Positions 23,724 through 36,281 of a stretch of DNA of 64,000 nt are shown here, one piece after another. The translations under genes and the position numbers were made by a program. Below the pieces are notes generated by a model. That model ran no database searches, had not been told where the DNA came from, and worked only from the letters and a program-made list of their open reading frames with translations. Positions within the stretch are counted from its first letter, which is position 1, and every line of letters begins with the position of its first letter. Source of the stretch: Gossypium raimondii (lineage: Eukaryota > Streptophyta > Magnoliopsida > Malvales > Malvaceae); the NCBI RefSeq assembly GCF_025698545.1, contig NC_068577.1, positions 45,711,250 through 45,775,249 on the forward strand, in the 5' to 3' direction.

Positions 23724-25046
23724 TAGAAGTAAAATAATAATCATTGTTATCAAATTACATAAGAAAAATCTAATGCATCCAAAATTTATGAGCATAACTA
23801 ATATAACTATATATTGCTACATTCAACATGAATATATTTAAAAATGATGAAAAATTGTCAAACAATTATTATATAAAAATTAAATTGTTAAAATATTAGC
23901 TACGAGGACCAAAGTTCTTCTTTTCTCTGTATAAAGGACCAATGTTTCTTTGATGGTAAAGAATCATATTATTGTGCCACTTTCATTCTAAGCTTGCAGC
24001 GATCATTTATATAAAATTTCATCTTTCACTTTGGGTTTTCTTATATATATATATATATACACATATTCTATTATATTTACTTTTTAAAATAAAGCACTAC
24101 AAACACGGGCGAAACTAGGGGCTGGCACAGTCCCCTTAAAATGGAAAAATTTTCATTTAGCCCCTTTGAAATCTTTCAAATTTTAAATTAATAAAAGTAA
24201 AATTACACTTTGCCCCCTAAAAATGATAAAGATTTGATTTAATCCTTTAAAAATTATAAAGATAAAGGCTATTAAAATAGTGAATTTGTATTTTTACTAT
24301 TGTAAAAATTACAATTTAATTTCGATCCCCCTAAAAAAATTATCTGGCTTCGCCCTTGACCACATACTTTAAAAGAAAGTGTTGTATCAAGTTTCTAAGA
24401 GGGAGAAACCAATTTTAATTATTAAATTGACCCAAATTAATTATAATCACATGTGAAAAATGTAATGTGTGTTGTAAAATAATAATAATAAATTAATTAA
24501 CTAATTGGATCACGTTTCTTTTAAAACATCATCTTAATAAAGTGAAATAAAAATTAAAAAGAGTAGGGTGATGTTGACACATAACATCATATTGGGTTAA
24601 GTTATCCTTCACACGAGCTCAAGACATTTAAAATACCAAAAAGTCTAATTAGAATTATTTTATAGATTTGAATATGACATATTTAAGACATGTATTATAT
24701 TATTATTTTATATTTTATACATCTAATTATATTTTATGTCATATTTACATTTATAACATATATTACAGTGACAAATATTGGTCGCGGTGTAGGTGTGCCT
24801 ATTCATGTAGTTTACACTTGTCTTTTCGTTTTGACGTTTTGCGGAGATAAGAAAAGAGAAAGAAAAATAGATTTATTGGGTGTTGGGGTAAAGTTACATT
24901 ATTATAAAAGAGGAATATAAGTTAAAATTTTGAAGATAATATTCAAAGGGACACTCACGAACCTGAAACAAAAATAGTAAAAATTGACATGAACAATACG
25001 AAAAAAGGATAAAAGAAAGAAATCAAAGGAAAAAAAAAAAGAGAAA
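23720..25046. repeat. Right copy of the direct duplication
   Basis: Repeats 15575-16846 as described there, including the MITE-like element (24107-24355). Offset between copies is about 8.15-8.20 kb. Confidence 0.9.
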
Positions 25047-25972
25047 TGTAACGCCCCAAAAATATGAATTTCTTACTTGGTAGATTATATCATAATTAAG
25101 TACCTATTTTAGTCGTTAAGGGTTTTGATTGTATATTTTAGTCGTTAAGTGGTAATTTTGTTTTTTTTGTTTTTTTTAAAAGAAGAGAGAAAACCTCCCC
25201 ACGTTTCTTCTCCCTTACCCACACTTCACGCTGCCACTTCCATTCCCTACTGTTGCATCATGTTCCTTTCTTTTCTATTTTCCATTCTTTTGTTCTTTAC
25301 TGGTCATTCTCAAATTGGGCTGCCATTGCATTCATTTCCTTATTGGTATTTTATTTTGTTTTATCTTAATCCCTTTCGACGTTCTTGCTTTCTTACTCTT
25401 TTGCTACTGGATTCGTATTCGGTGATTGTGTTTGTCACAATTGTATCATCAGGTAATACTGGGAGAGTCGGGATTCGTGTATATTAGGATTTATATCGTG
25501 AAATCAAAATTTTAATTATTTCTTTTACGTGCTACCATGAGAGGATCGAGAGGAAATTGGTGCTCCTCCAGCCACTTAAACGTCAGGTTGTTGTCGTTTA
25601 CTATTGCGTAAGTTATTTAACGTTTTTGAAAGCCGAATGTGAGCATTTTTGTTGGAATATTCATTTAGTTTTTGTATAATCGTTACTGATTGATTGTGTT
25701 AAATGAAGATTTTAGGTTTTGGTAGTCTCGTGGTTGCATTTACATCGAAATCAAATCAAGTGTATAACAAAAACTTGAGAAAACAGTGAACGACGAAAGC
25801 CAAAAATTGGGATTCTTGACGCCATGTGCCAAGTCATGTATGACACACGGCCATGTGCTAGACCATGTAAGACACATTGTCTGGGTCAATAAGGTCGTGT
25901 AGGCCACACGGGCATGTGGGCCCAAATTCTAAAATTTTACCCTAGGGCCATAAGCGTCATTCAGGTCTAACT
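25047..25972 (+). mobile_element. Family A gypsy LTR, copy 2, without the solo LTR insert
   Basis: It starts TGTAACGCCCC at 25047 and follows copy 1 closely through the AAGAT empty site (25705-25709) to about 25972, then switches abruptly to antisense gag. Compared with copy 1, it lacks two stretches of the ACACGG-word region. Confidence 0.8.
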
Positions 25973-25974
25973 GC

Positions 25975-27690
25975 TTTTTGTTTGTTAATAGCTCCTTTAA
26001 GAATTTGACGTAATTTGGCATCTGTAAAAAGGCTTCAACAAATGGTAAGTTAATGTGCAATTTTTTTAAGAGCTTAAGAAATTTACCAAATTGTTCGTTC
26101 ATGTGGTCTTTCTTCAACGTGTTTGGATACGGAACTCGAGTTTTGTATTCTCTAACCATCGGCTTTTGCACTTTCTTATCTTCCTCAACCTCATCATTTT
26201 TCACCACAACTTCTTGTACTGGTTTCTGATTAGGTTCAACTAACCCTTCCACGTCTCGAATAGTAATTGCATGAAGTTGCTCCCTCGGGTTAGTTTCAAT
26301 ATTACTTGGCAAGCTACCTTGTGGTCTTTCCGAAACTAACTTAGCAAGTTGTCCTATTTGATTTTCAAGTCCTTGAATCAATGCTTACTGATTTTTCAGT
26401 GCTGCCTCAATGTTTTAAAAACGAGTTTCTAACACCGAAATGAATTTAGCCAACATCTCTTCAAGGTTCGGCTTCTTCTTTTACTAATAAGGTTGTTGAA
26501 AACCCAGAAAGGGTTGTGTTCTTTGATTTCCTTGACCACCCTAAGAAAAGTTAGGATGGTTCCTCCAACCTGCATTATAGTTACTATTATAAGAGTTATT
26601 TTGAGGTCTATAATTGTTACCCATATAATTAACTTGCTTATTCTCTATGCTAGGATCGAAGGGTAAACATTCTAAATTATTTCTCACTCCATTTGCATCG
26701 CATTGCATCACTATATTCACCTGCGTAGAAAACTATAAACCGTCAATTTTCTTATTTAATGCTTCCACTTGGTTTGATAACATGATGACTGCATCTAGAT
26801 TAAAAAACCAGTTGCTTTCATCGGTTTTGTTCTCATGACTTGCCACTGATAATTATTCAGTGCCATCTTCTCAATAAACTCATAAGCTACCTCGGGTGTT
26901 TTATTATTCAGTGTTCCACCAGTTTCTGCATCAATTAACTACCTAGTCGAGGGATTCAAACCATTGTAGAAGGTTTGAACTTGCAACCACAGAGGTAACA
27001 CATGATGAGGGCATCTTCTCAATAAGTCCTTGAATTTCACCCATGCATCATATAAAGTCTCTAAATCGATCTGGGCAAAGAAAGAAATTTCATTCCTCAA
27101 CTTAGCCATTTTAGCCGGTGAAAAGTACTTTTAGAGAAATTTCTCGATCATTTAAGGCTAAGTAGTGATAGAACCTCGTGGTAAAGAATTTAACCACTAT
27201 TTTCCCTTGTTCCTCAACAAGAAGGGAATAATCATAAGCGAATGGCGTCATTAATCTTGAAAGTGTCATAAATCTCTAAAAACTTGGCCAAATGAGTATT
27301 TGGATCTTCATCCTATAAACCATCGAACTGAGCATACTATTGAACCATCTAAACTGTGTTCAGCTTCAGCTCAAAATTGTTTGCAACAATGGTAGGTCTC
27401 ACAATACTCGATTCGGCCCCAATCAGAGTGGGTTTGGCATAATCATACATAGTACGAGGAACAGGATCTACATGAGGTTACTGGATATTCTAATTATCAC
27501 CCATCTTCTCGGTAATATTTTTGTCCTCTTGTTCGTCTACTATATTCTGTTGACTTTACGTTGTTTCTCTCACCTCTTTGCGATTTCTGCGAATAGTATT
27601 TTCAATCTCACTGTCAAAAGGCAATGGTCCCAACGGGTTTCCTCTAGTCATAAACCAAAAGAACCTGCCAGAAGCAAACAAAAGAAAAAT
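25975..27690 (-). pseudogene. Ty3/gypsy gag (Athila/Tat-like), antisense and broken
   Basis: The longest clean part (25929-26381) reads QIGQLAKLVSERPQGSLPSN, then REQLHAITIR, and TRVPYPNTLKKDHMNEQFGK followed by LKKLHINLPFVEAFLQMPNY, the typical end of an Athila/Tat-type gag. Further in, scraps such as NEISFFAQIDLETLYDAWVK, LLRRCPHHVLPLWLQVQTFY and TPEVAYEFIEKMALNNYQW (about 26860-27110) belong to the same gag in shifted frames. There are several stops and no protease. It lies in opposite orientation to the family A LTRs on both sides, so it comes from a different element or an inversion. Confidence 0.8.
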
Positions 27691-27744
27691 TAAAATGTAC
27701 AAAATAAATTAAAAAATATATAAATATAAAATAAAATAAAATAT

Positions 27745-29819
27745 GTTTATGCTAATATCATAATTAAGTATTTGTTTTAGTGGTTAAGGGCTTTGATTGT
27801 ATATTTGAGGCCTTGGGTTCAAGTCATACTTTTTGGGAAAATTTAGTTATTTTTGTTCCTAGGCCTATCTCCATTCATTGGGCTTAGATGTTATTTTTGG
27901 TCAAGTTTTGATAGAATGAGACTACTGGTTTGGTGGTAAGGTGTTAGCTTACCTTGTGGTTGTGTGTTCGGAATCCCTTCGTGAGCATGTTCCTTTCTTT
28001 TCTTTTTCCCATTCTTTTTTCCTTACTTTTGTTCTTTACTAGTCATTCTCAAATTAGGCTGCCAATGCATTCATTTCCTTCTTGGTATTTTATTTTGTTT
28101 TATCTTAATCCCTATCAATGTTCTTGCTTTTCTGCTCTTTTTCTATTGGATTCGTATTCGGTGATTGTGTTTGTCACAATTCTTGAAATCAAAATTTATA
28201 TTGTGAATCAAAACTTTAATTGTTTCTTTTGTGTGCTGCCAGGAGAGGATTGAAAGGAAATAGGTGCTTCTCCAGTCACTTAAACATCAAGTTGTTGTCG
28301 TTTACTATTGCGTAAATGATTTAATGTTTTTGGAAGCTAAATGTGGGCATTTTTGTTGGAATATTAAGTTTAGTTTTTGTATAATCGTTACTGATTGAAC
28401 GTTTTAAATAATGATTTAGGTTCTGGAAGTCTCGTGGTTGCATTTACATCAAAATTAGATCAGGTGTGTAACGAAAACCTGAGAAAGCAGTGAATGAAAA
28501 AAGCCAAAAATTGGGATTGTCAACGCTACACGGCCATGTGCTAGGCTGTGTGTGACATACGACCGTGTGCTAGACTGTGTAAGACGTACAGTCTAGGTCA
28601 ATTATGCCATGTGGACTACACGGGCGTGTATGAGGTCATGTTCCAGGCCATGTGGGCCACACGGGCTAGCCAAGTAGGTCGTGTGGGCCATACAAGCATG
28701 TGGGCCCAAATTTTAAAAATTTACCCTAGGGCCATAGGCGTCATTCAAGTCGAACGTAGGCCTTCCGTAGGGTCCATATGGCATAAATTCAGCTTTCAAA
28801 CATGATTTATGATGTTCTGTTAGCGTAAAATTTGATGTGTATGCATGATTAATATGTTGTATGTTCTATATGATTTGTAATATGGTAACTTTGATATGTT
28901 TTTTGTCAAGTATGATCTATATCTGTTACGAGAGCATGTATGACCTATATATTTTGATATTTGATAAATTATATATGTGCATTGGGGTGGGATTTGTGAA
29001 TATAGAGGAAGTGTGGGCAGATATACACTTGTCGTATCTTGTTGCTCAACCACATATATATGAGTTATTAGCGATGAATCACCTACTGATTTGGCAGCTA
29101 AGTTGCAACTATCCTGAAAAGTGTCATATCGACACTAAGCGGTGTGTAAGGCTGGATGGGTGTTTAATACCCTATATGGAGTGTTGGGATGGTCAGAGAT
29201 GGTGTGTAACGGATGGGGGTAGGATTGCAAATCGACATCTAATATGTTATGATACGGTTTCTATTTTTGATTACGTCTGATTAATATCTGTTGATTTTAG
29301 TATATGTTACACGCTGAGCTTCGAAGCTCATTCTCTATTTGTTTGTTACTTTTAGGTAACCCCCAAACTTAAGACGGGATGGTGTCACGGGAGCTCGGTT
29401 AAATGTTTTTATTTAGTAATAAAAATTGGTTTATTCTATTTTGGTATTTTTAGACTGTTTTGGATTGTTTTAAAGTTTGGATTTTATTTTGTGGCTTTGT
29501 TTCCAGTTTTTAATTATTTCCACGTATTTCTTGTTACATTGATTGTATTTGCAAAACCATGGTTTTTCAACAATAAATTGCATTTTGCAAAATTAAGTTA
29601 GATTAAGAACCCCACTGCAATCCAAAATGTTATAAAAGTATAAATAATCAACGGTTTTACCAAATTGGATTAGAAAGAAATGGATTTTAATAAACTGGAT
29701 TAAAATTAGTAAGAGCTAGCCTCATCCTTACAACTCAAACGATTTCTGGGTTTTCAAATGAAGTACAACAACACCTCCAAATCTGGTCATAACGTTTAGA
29801 CCGAGTTTAAGGTGTTATA
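27745..29819 (+). mobile_element. Family A gypsy LTR, copy 4, with preserved 3' end
   Basis: It aligns with copies 1-3 from the 'tcataattaagtatttgttttagt' region on. The ACACGGCC-word region is at 28530-28700. It ends AAGGTGTTATA at 29819 (TA for the expected CA) and is followed by a primer-binding site, which fixes the orientation of the family as plus. Frames at 27954-28253, 28548-28805 and 28861-29280 are LTR sequence. Confidence 0.7.
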
Positions 29820-29824
29820 TTTGG

Positions 29825-29836
29825 TGGTATTAGAGC
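29825..29836 (+). other. Primer-binding site for initiator-Met tRNA
   Basis: TGGTATTAGAGC differs by one base from TGGTATCAGAGC, the usual tRNA-iMet complement of plant retrotransposons, and lies 5 bp after the LTR end. Confidence 0.75.
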
Positions 29837-30149
29837 CAAGTTCAAGACTCGAGCTATGATTTTGGGTTTAAATTTTCGTGAAAAGTGTTTTTTTGGAACA
29901 AAATATCTTTCTGTTTAAATCTAAAAAACGAGTTTATGAAATACCGAGTCTCCGACGATGATCCTGTAAGTACTTCAACTTTAGTTAAACTGCTTAGCTA
30001 GAAACAATACTATAGTATTAGCAATACTTTTGCTTTAGTAAAAAACTATAGCAACTTTGAAAAATACTCTGATAAGATTTTTAACATAAGACATCTGATA
30101 AGAAAATGTAAATTGATACATAAAATTCTACTAATGTAGATAAAATACA

Positions 30150-30290
30150 ATGAGTGCACGTAGAACTCATAGACGAGGTACTTGTAGGCACGGTGGGCGC
30201 CGAAAAGGGGCTCAAGCTGAGCCATCCTCGATGGGCAATATGTGTAGATTAGTTTATTCAAAATATCAAGATGGTTATATGTATTTGTGA
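30150..30290 (+). pseudogene. Truncated gag start of the family A element
   Basis: A 46-codon frame beginning MSARRTHRRGTCRHGGRRKG and continuing AQAEPSSMGN matches the Arg/Gly-rich start typical of cotton gypsy gag proteins. The gag similarity stops near 30245; the last 15 codons are unrelated. It is 310 bp downstream of the primer-binding site, the normal position. The body of gag and all of pol are absent. Confidence 0.7.
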
Positions 30291-30559
30291 TTTATGTATT
30301 TATTAATTGACCCAAAGGTAAGTTAATATTTGACGAAATTTCAACGACATCTGTAGTGATAAATATATGACAATTATAAGGTATTCTATGTGAACAATAT
30401 GTTAGTTCAAAGATTGATTTATTATTTGACATAATGTATTATCAATGTTTGATTGCTACAACAAGAGTATCACTTACTGTTAATATTACTGTCCAAAAGC
30501 TAGTTCATCTTTTGTTGCCACAATATTTGCTAATATCAATTTTATATTCATGCTTAATA

Positions 30560-32170
30560 AGTCCAATTTCAAGAATGAAAAAGACATTTACTTAGTGCTT
30601 GGTTGTATGGACATAGACCTTGCACTAAGGGAAGAACAACTTGTACCTCTAACTGTAGAAAGCACCCTTGAAGCTAAAAGGGATTTTGAGAAGTGAGATC
30701 ATTCAAATCGCATGAGTCTGCTAATCAAGAAGCAAAACATTCCAAACACCTTTAGGGGCACGTAATCTGATGAGATTATTCAGGGCAATTGTTTCCTTGA
30801 CGAAATTGAGTAATGTTTTGCCAAAAATGATAAGATTGAGATGACACCACTTCTGACTTCTTTGATGTCTATGAAGTAGAGGGTTCAAGGAAACGTAAAG
30901 AAGTACATTATGGAGATGTTTCATGTTACTTCAAGACTTAATGCACTTAAGGTTGAGCTTTCTGATGAATTGCTTGTTCTTATGGTTTTGGTATCACTTC
31001 TTGCATAGTTTAACCAATTTAAAGTTAGTTACAACTATCAATAAGAGAAATAAAACCTAAATGAGTTCATTTCTCATTGTGTGCAAGAGGAATAAAGGTT
31101 GAAGCATGATATTTTGAAAGTGGTCATTTGGTAAGTGCCTCTAAAGACAACAACTTACATTCTGAATAGAGTACTCACTAAAGCAGCTTCAAAAACACCT
31201 TATGAGCTTTGGACAGGTCAAAAGCCTAGCCTAAAGCACTTTCACATTTGGGATGTCTAGTTGAGGTAAGGCCTTATAAGCCATATGAAAAGAAATTGTA
31301 CTCCAAAATAATAAGCAACTAATTTATTGGTTATTCTGAGCAATCTAGGGGCTATTAGTTTTGTGATCCCACAATTAATAATATTTTGAGATGAGCACTG
31401 CAATATTTTTTTAGGATGTTGAGTTTGGAGGGAGAAATAAGGTTAGAGACATTACTTTTGAGGAGGAATTAGATTCTAACTCAGCTCTTGCTATCACTTT
31501 TGACGATGTTCAGGTTCTTATACCTATCATTGATCAAGAAGTAAATCCAGAACCTTAACAAGACAATGTTGAACAACTCCCTATTCAAGATGAGGTAATT
31601 TTTCCAAAAGAACAAACCCAACAACCTCAAGAACAAGTGTCATTAAGGAGGTCCACGAGAGAGGACAAATACTATTTTAGATGATTATGTTGTATTTCTC
31701 CAAGAACATGAAGATGACGATGGAATGATAGAAGATGATCCAATCAACTTTCGCCATGACATGAAAAGTTCTAATTCTTAAAAGTGGATGGATGCCATGT
31801 GAGAAGAGAATAAGTCTATGTAAGACAATAAAGTTTGGAAACTTGTCCCATTACCTGAAGGTGCAAAACCAATTGCTTGTAAATGGATATTTAAAACCAA
31901 TAGGGAGGAAAATGGTAATGTGGAGAGGTATAAGTGCATCTTGTAGCTAAAGGATATACTAAGAAAGAAGGAATTTATTTTACATAAACTTTCTCTCCAA
32001 TTTTATCGAAAGACTCTTTCAAAACAATCATGACACTTGTTGCTCATCTTGATCTTGAGTTACATCAGATGGATGTTAAGACTACATTTCTCAATGGCGA
32101 CATTGAAGAAACAATTTATACGGTGCAACCAAAAAACTTTGAGTCGGAATACCCAAAGAATGTGGTTTGA
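30560..32170 (+). pseudogene. Ty1/copia polyprotein remnant with internal deletion
   Basis: Copia protein reads through in shifted frames. Gag: NRMSLLIKKQNIPNTFRGT (about 30710), DEIEQCFAKNDKIEMTPLLT (30800), KKYIMEMFHVTSRLNALKVE (30900), then ELISHCVQEE-like sequence to 31120. After a deletion of protease and most of integrase comes KAASKTPYELWTGQKPSLKH (31180), the integrase C-terminal PYKPYEKK region, and the RT start: KSMQDNKVWKLVPLPEGAKP, IACKWIFKTNREENGNVERY and LELHQMDVKTTFLNGDIEET (to about 32120). It stops at 32170 before the YVDD block. Many stops and frameshifts: inactive. Confidence 0.85.
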
Positions 32171-35100
32171 GTCGAAAAACAATTTTAAAATATTTTTTAT
32201 TGAGGGTTAATTTGATTTAAATTTAAATATTAATTAAATTGGATTTAATTGTAAAATAAGGGAAATTTTGGAGTATTTATTTGGTAAATAAACCTTTAAA
32301 TTCAGAATTTTTAAGAGAAATGATCAATTGGTAAAGTAAGAGAAATGTGGGAGTGGCCATTGGGCAAATTTCACAATTTTTAAATTTCTAGTGGGTTGTT
32401 TCAATTTTAAACACAATGCATCTAGCCTACTTTTCACACCATTTACATCAGATTAGAGAGCTATAAAATTTGTTTTCTTTGCAAGGTTTTAAAGATCTAT
32501 CATCAGAGAATAGATTCAACAAATTTACTTCTCAAAATACTCTCTCTTTTCATCCGAAATTATTCACAAAAGTAGCCAAAAATATTCTGAAATTTCTCAA
32601 GATTTTCAATCAAAGGATTTAGAACGAAAAAAAGGTAATTATTATTTCTAAACTTATTTTTATGATGATTAGAAGCATATATACATGATTTGAGTGATAA
32701 TTACATGATTTTTTATCAATGTCATCTTCTTTAAAGCTTAAGATGCTTTAATGGTGGACCTTGAATTTTGAGAGGAAACACACAAATCAATGGATGTTCC
32801 AACTCAAAATGGATCTATTAAAAGGTTTTTAATCTTATTTATCAAGATTAAACATGTTTTGTAAGGTAATTTAAAGAAATTCGAATTCCATAATCTTCAT
32901 GAACCGATTTTTTGGATTTTTGTGAAATTGATTTAAATGTGAAATTGATGCTTATTATATGTTTATTTGGTCTAGTATTGATGTTTGGAAGTGATTAGGA
33001 GGGCTGGAGTGATCGATTTTGTGAGGAATCGAGTTTTCGACTTGATGATACAAATCCGATAAGGTAACTTTGAGTGAGAATTTCGTGTAGCCTAGTTGAT
33101 GAAAATTTGTGTTTATTATATCTTTTGAAAGGTGGTAATATCTATTTTATCTCTGTTGAAGCTCTGAATCTTGAAAAGGATCAAGCTAATCGAAATTGAA
33201 GCTTAGATTTGCTTGGTTGATCACTTGGCTGTGGTTGAGTTAGTTGTGTGGTGAGTGTTATTAAAGGGCGATTTAGTAAATGACCCTCACTTATGCTTAA
33301 TTGGATGATTAATTACTGATTGCAAATATTTAATTGATTTTTGGTTGGTTAATTTTGTAAGATTATTTATATATGTTTAAGTGATGAAATTTTTGTTAAG
33401 TGTTGGTAAGTGAGCATCTAGTGATTTTATGTGCTTGAATTGATTGATTATAATGGTGAGCTAAGCAAGAATGTTGGGGTTTTTGGTTCATGGTATGTCG
33501 ATATTTCAATTGATAAATGAACATTGATAATAGGTAATTGGTATGCTAGATTTAATTTGATGTTAAAATGGTTATGTTACATGATTCACATATGCATTTT
33601 GGCACTTTAAATTGAGCACATTATTGACTGAAATTATATTATGAATGATTGATTATATTGGCATTATAGCATGGTGTATCATTGGATATAGTTGGCATGC
33701 CATAGGATTTGTGAATATTCATCATATTGATATGTTATTTGAGAGCAATGAGGCTCTAGGTAGACTGATTTGGAGTAGATAAGGGAGTGTTAAGCTTGTG
33801 TCTCCACTCAACAGGACTGATTTGAGGAGATATAAGGGAGCGTGAGGCCTCTCGCTCAATCTAAGACTAATTATGATTCTGATTGGGAGTAAGGAGATCC
33901 GTTTATCTGATGTATGATCACCTAATTAAGCCATGATTATATATGCCAATATAAATGTATGAAATGTTATATGCTAAATTGAAGATTATATGCCATGATT
34001 AATTATGATTTTTTTTTATATATGGTTGAGCATATGACATTGAACTATTATGGATTGATATTGTAACTAAAAATTTTTATTTGATTGGTTTCGATTTAAG
34101 CATAATTTGGGTGCTAATTTACTAGTCGTTTTATTAACATTCACTGAGCTTTTTAAGCTCACACCCACACATTCGTGCAGTTAACCGACGAGATTGAGGA
34201 GCTGAGGAGCTGAGCAAGAGAGTTCCAAGAGATTAAGGCTTGGTAGAGATTTAGTTACACATTTTAGATATGTTAATTGGGCATTGTGGAACTTTTAAGA
34301 CTTAGTTTAATTTTGGTTGTAATTGGACTTGGACATTGGACATTTTTTATTTTGGATGGTTTTATAATATTATATATGCATGTTTGAGTTTGATTATTGA
34401 ATAATTTATGGTATATTGTTGCTTGATAACACGGTGTATAAGGCATGATGTTTACACTAACTATTGTTTAAATGAAGCTTCCATGGAGTGGTTCACTAGC
34501 AACTAATGTACACCACTTGTTTTAATTAACTGGTGGGTGATATGCATGAAATTGAATGTTTGAATTAACCGGTGTTAATAAATTCAATTGAAGGTGTATG
34601 AATATGTATGATATTTAATTGTAGCTAAATCGGGTTTAATTGGCCATTAAAATACTCAAAATCGGGTTTAAAGTCAAATTTTTCGCATAAAAAACTGCAA
34701 TGGACTGTTGGGGGTTAGAATTCTGGTCTTTTTAAATTGGTTCTCTAGTCCGTTTAAATTATAGATTAGTCCTTAACTTGATAAGTCTAAATACAGCCTT
34801 AAATGATAAGGAAACTTGATAAAATTTTAGGATTAGACTTCTAATTGATAAATTTTGTTAGATATGAACTCAATTTAATGTTCGGGTATATAATCGATAG
34901 TTTGAAATTGTTACGATTTAGTCTTTAATGATAAAACTTAAATTCTGAAATCTTTGGGCTTACATAAATTGACTAAAAGATGGTTGGTAAATGTATAAAT
35001 CTAAATTTAGGTTAGTTTAACTATAGGTGGTAAAATGACAAAAATGCCCTTACGTTAAATTACTTATGAAAAGTTTAAAATTGGTCCAAAAATTGCTTCC

Positions 35101-35251
35101 GCATTAATAAATAACTAATAAATGGATAATATTAAGGTGTTATAAGGTCGGGGTGTATCTTGAGAGGTTGTTAGCTGGAGAGTCACTTAGGTAGCTAATG
35201 TAACGCTTCAAATTCGGGCTGGCCCATCCCGGTCAAGTTTGGGGTGTCACA
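32171..35251 (+). mobile_element. Family B gypsy LTR, second copy
   Basis: It abuts the Copia RT fragment on the left and ends GGGGTGTCACA at 35251. Shared with the solo LTR at 653-3806: 'ttggatatagttggcatgcca' (33670), the 'gagat..aagggagtgt' stretch (33780-33840), 'actgagctttttaagctcac' (34143), and a final 50 bp in which TGTAAC and GTGTCACA frame a GGGCTGGCCC-like core. I could not find its left terminus or a target duplication, so it may be truncated. Confidence 0.6.
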
Positions 35252-36257
35252 ACTTATCTCTCCACCGATTTAGGGTAAAGGTGTTCATGGATAGGTCATA
35301 CCAATTTTGGGTTAATTCCCACCTAAATGACTTATTAGGGTCGTCAGGCCTACGGTTTTTAAGTTCTTCCTCTCCCAAACAGCTGATCCGTTAAGAAAAC
35401 CCTACATAGTAATAAGTTAATCACACCTTCACTCACTAATCCTCCATAAGAGGATTAGTTCCTCATAGATCTCATAAACACAATAAACTTGACAAAGAAT
35501 ATATGCATAAAGAATAAATCAATAGTAAGGTTTAGAGAATCCTAAATTTTATTGATTGATATAAGCACAGAATCCACAAGATTTAGTTCGAATTTATAAA
35601 TCAACTTCTCCGAATAACACAAAATAGGAAAGAACTGAAATAAACCTAAAGCCTAAAAAAAAGGAAGAACTAAAGATTAAATTTACAAAGAAAATGTTAG
35701 AATATCAAAAGTTGTCCTTTAACAAGTGTTTAAGAGCTTATTTATAAAGTTAGGGTTGTCGTCGTCCTCAACACTAGGTCAGCTGACGTTATCGTGTTTA
35801 ACTTCTGATTGTGCGAACTAAAATCTTATTGGCTTGTAAGTATTTTTTGTATAAGGTCAATATCGTGACACCCTATTGTCTGTGTCACGACATTGAAGAT
35901 AGTATGCTCAGCTTCATGGTAACTTCAAGGGTGTGTCGCGACATCCATGGTTATGTCGCGACACCAAGGGCAATATGGCAATTCTTACATTCTACTACCT
36001 ATGTTGCGACCTCAAATTCCCCGTGTTGCAACACAGCGACCAGTATTGAGTTCATATGCCCTTGTATAGTCTCCTGCACACTCACTAAATACGTTAGCTC
36101 ACCTTTAAGCCTCATTTGGCCCCTAAGGTCAAAAAAAGACTCAAAATACACTTTTTCTTGAATGTAAACTAAACTATAAAAAACTCGACTAAAACATAAT
36201 AAAAGTGATTATATTCAAGCTCCTCAAGTGCGAAAACTAGTTTAATCTGCTACACCG
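35252..36257. mobile_element. Retrotransposon-derived stretch with TGTCGCGACA words
   Basis: Between 35860 and 36030 the palindrome TGTCGCGACA occurs twice exactly (about 35936 and 35953), with variants GTCACGACA, GTTGCGACC and GTTGCAACACAGCGACC around it. A 116-codon frame at 35811-36161 runs through these words and has no protein character. The sequence probably belongs to the terminal region of the Copia element that follows, because GTCGCAAC words recur at 37427 and 37509. Confidence 0.45.
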
Positions 36258-36281
36258 TATTACGACAAATCACTACTATAC

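Noticed and set aside
35811-36161. A 116-codon plus-strand frame
   Set aside because: It runs through TGTCGCGACA-type repeat words and has neither domain nor protein-like composition.
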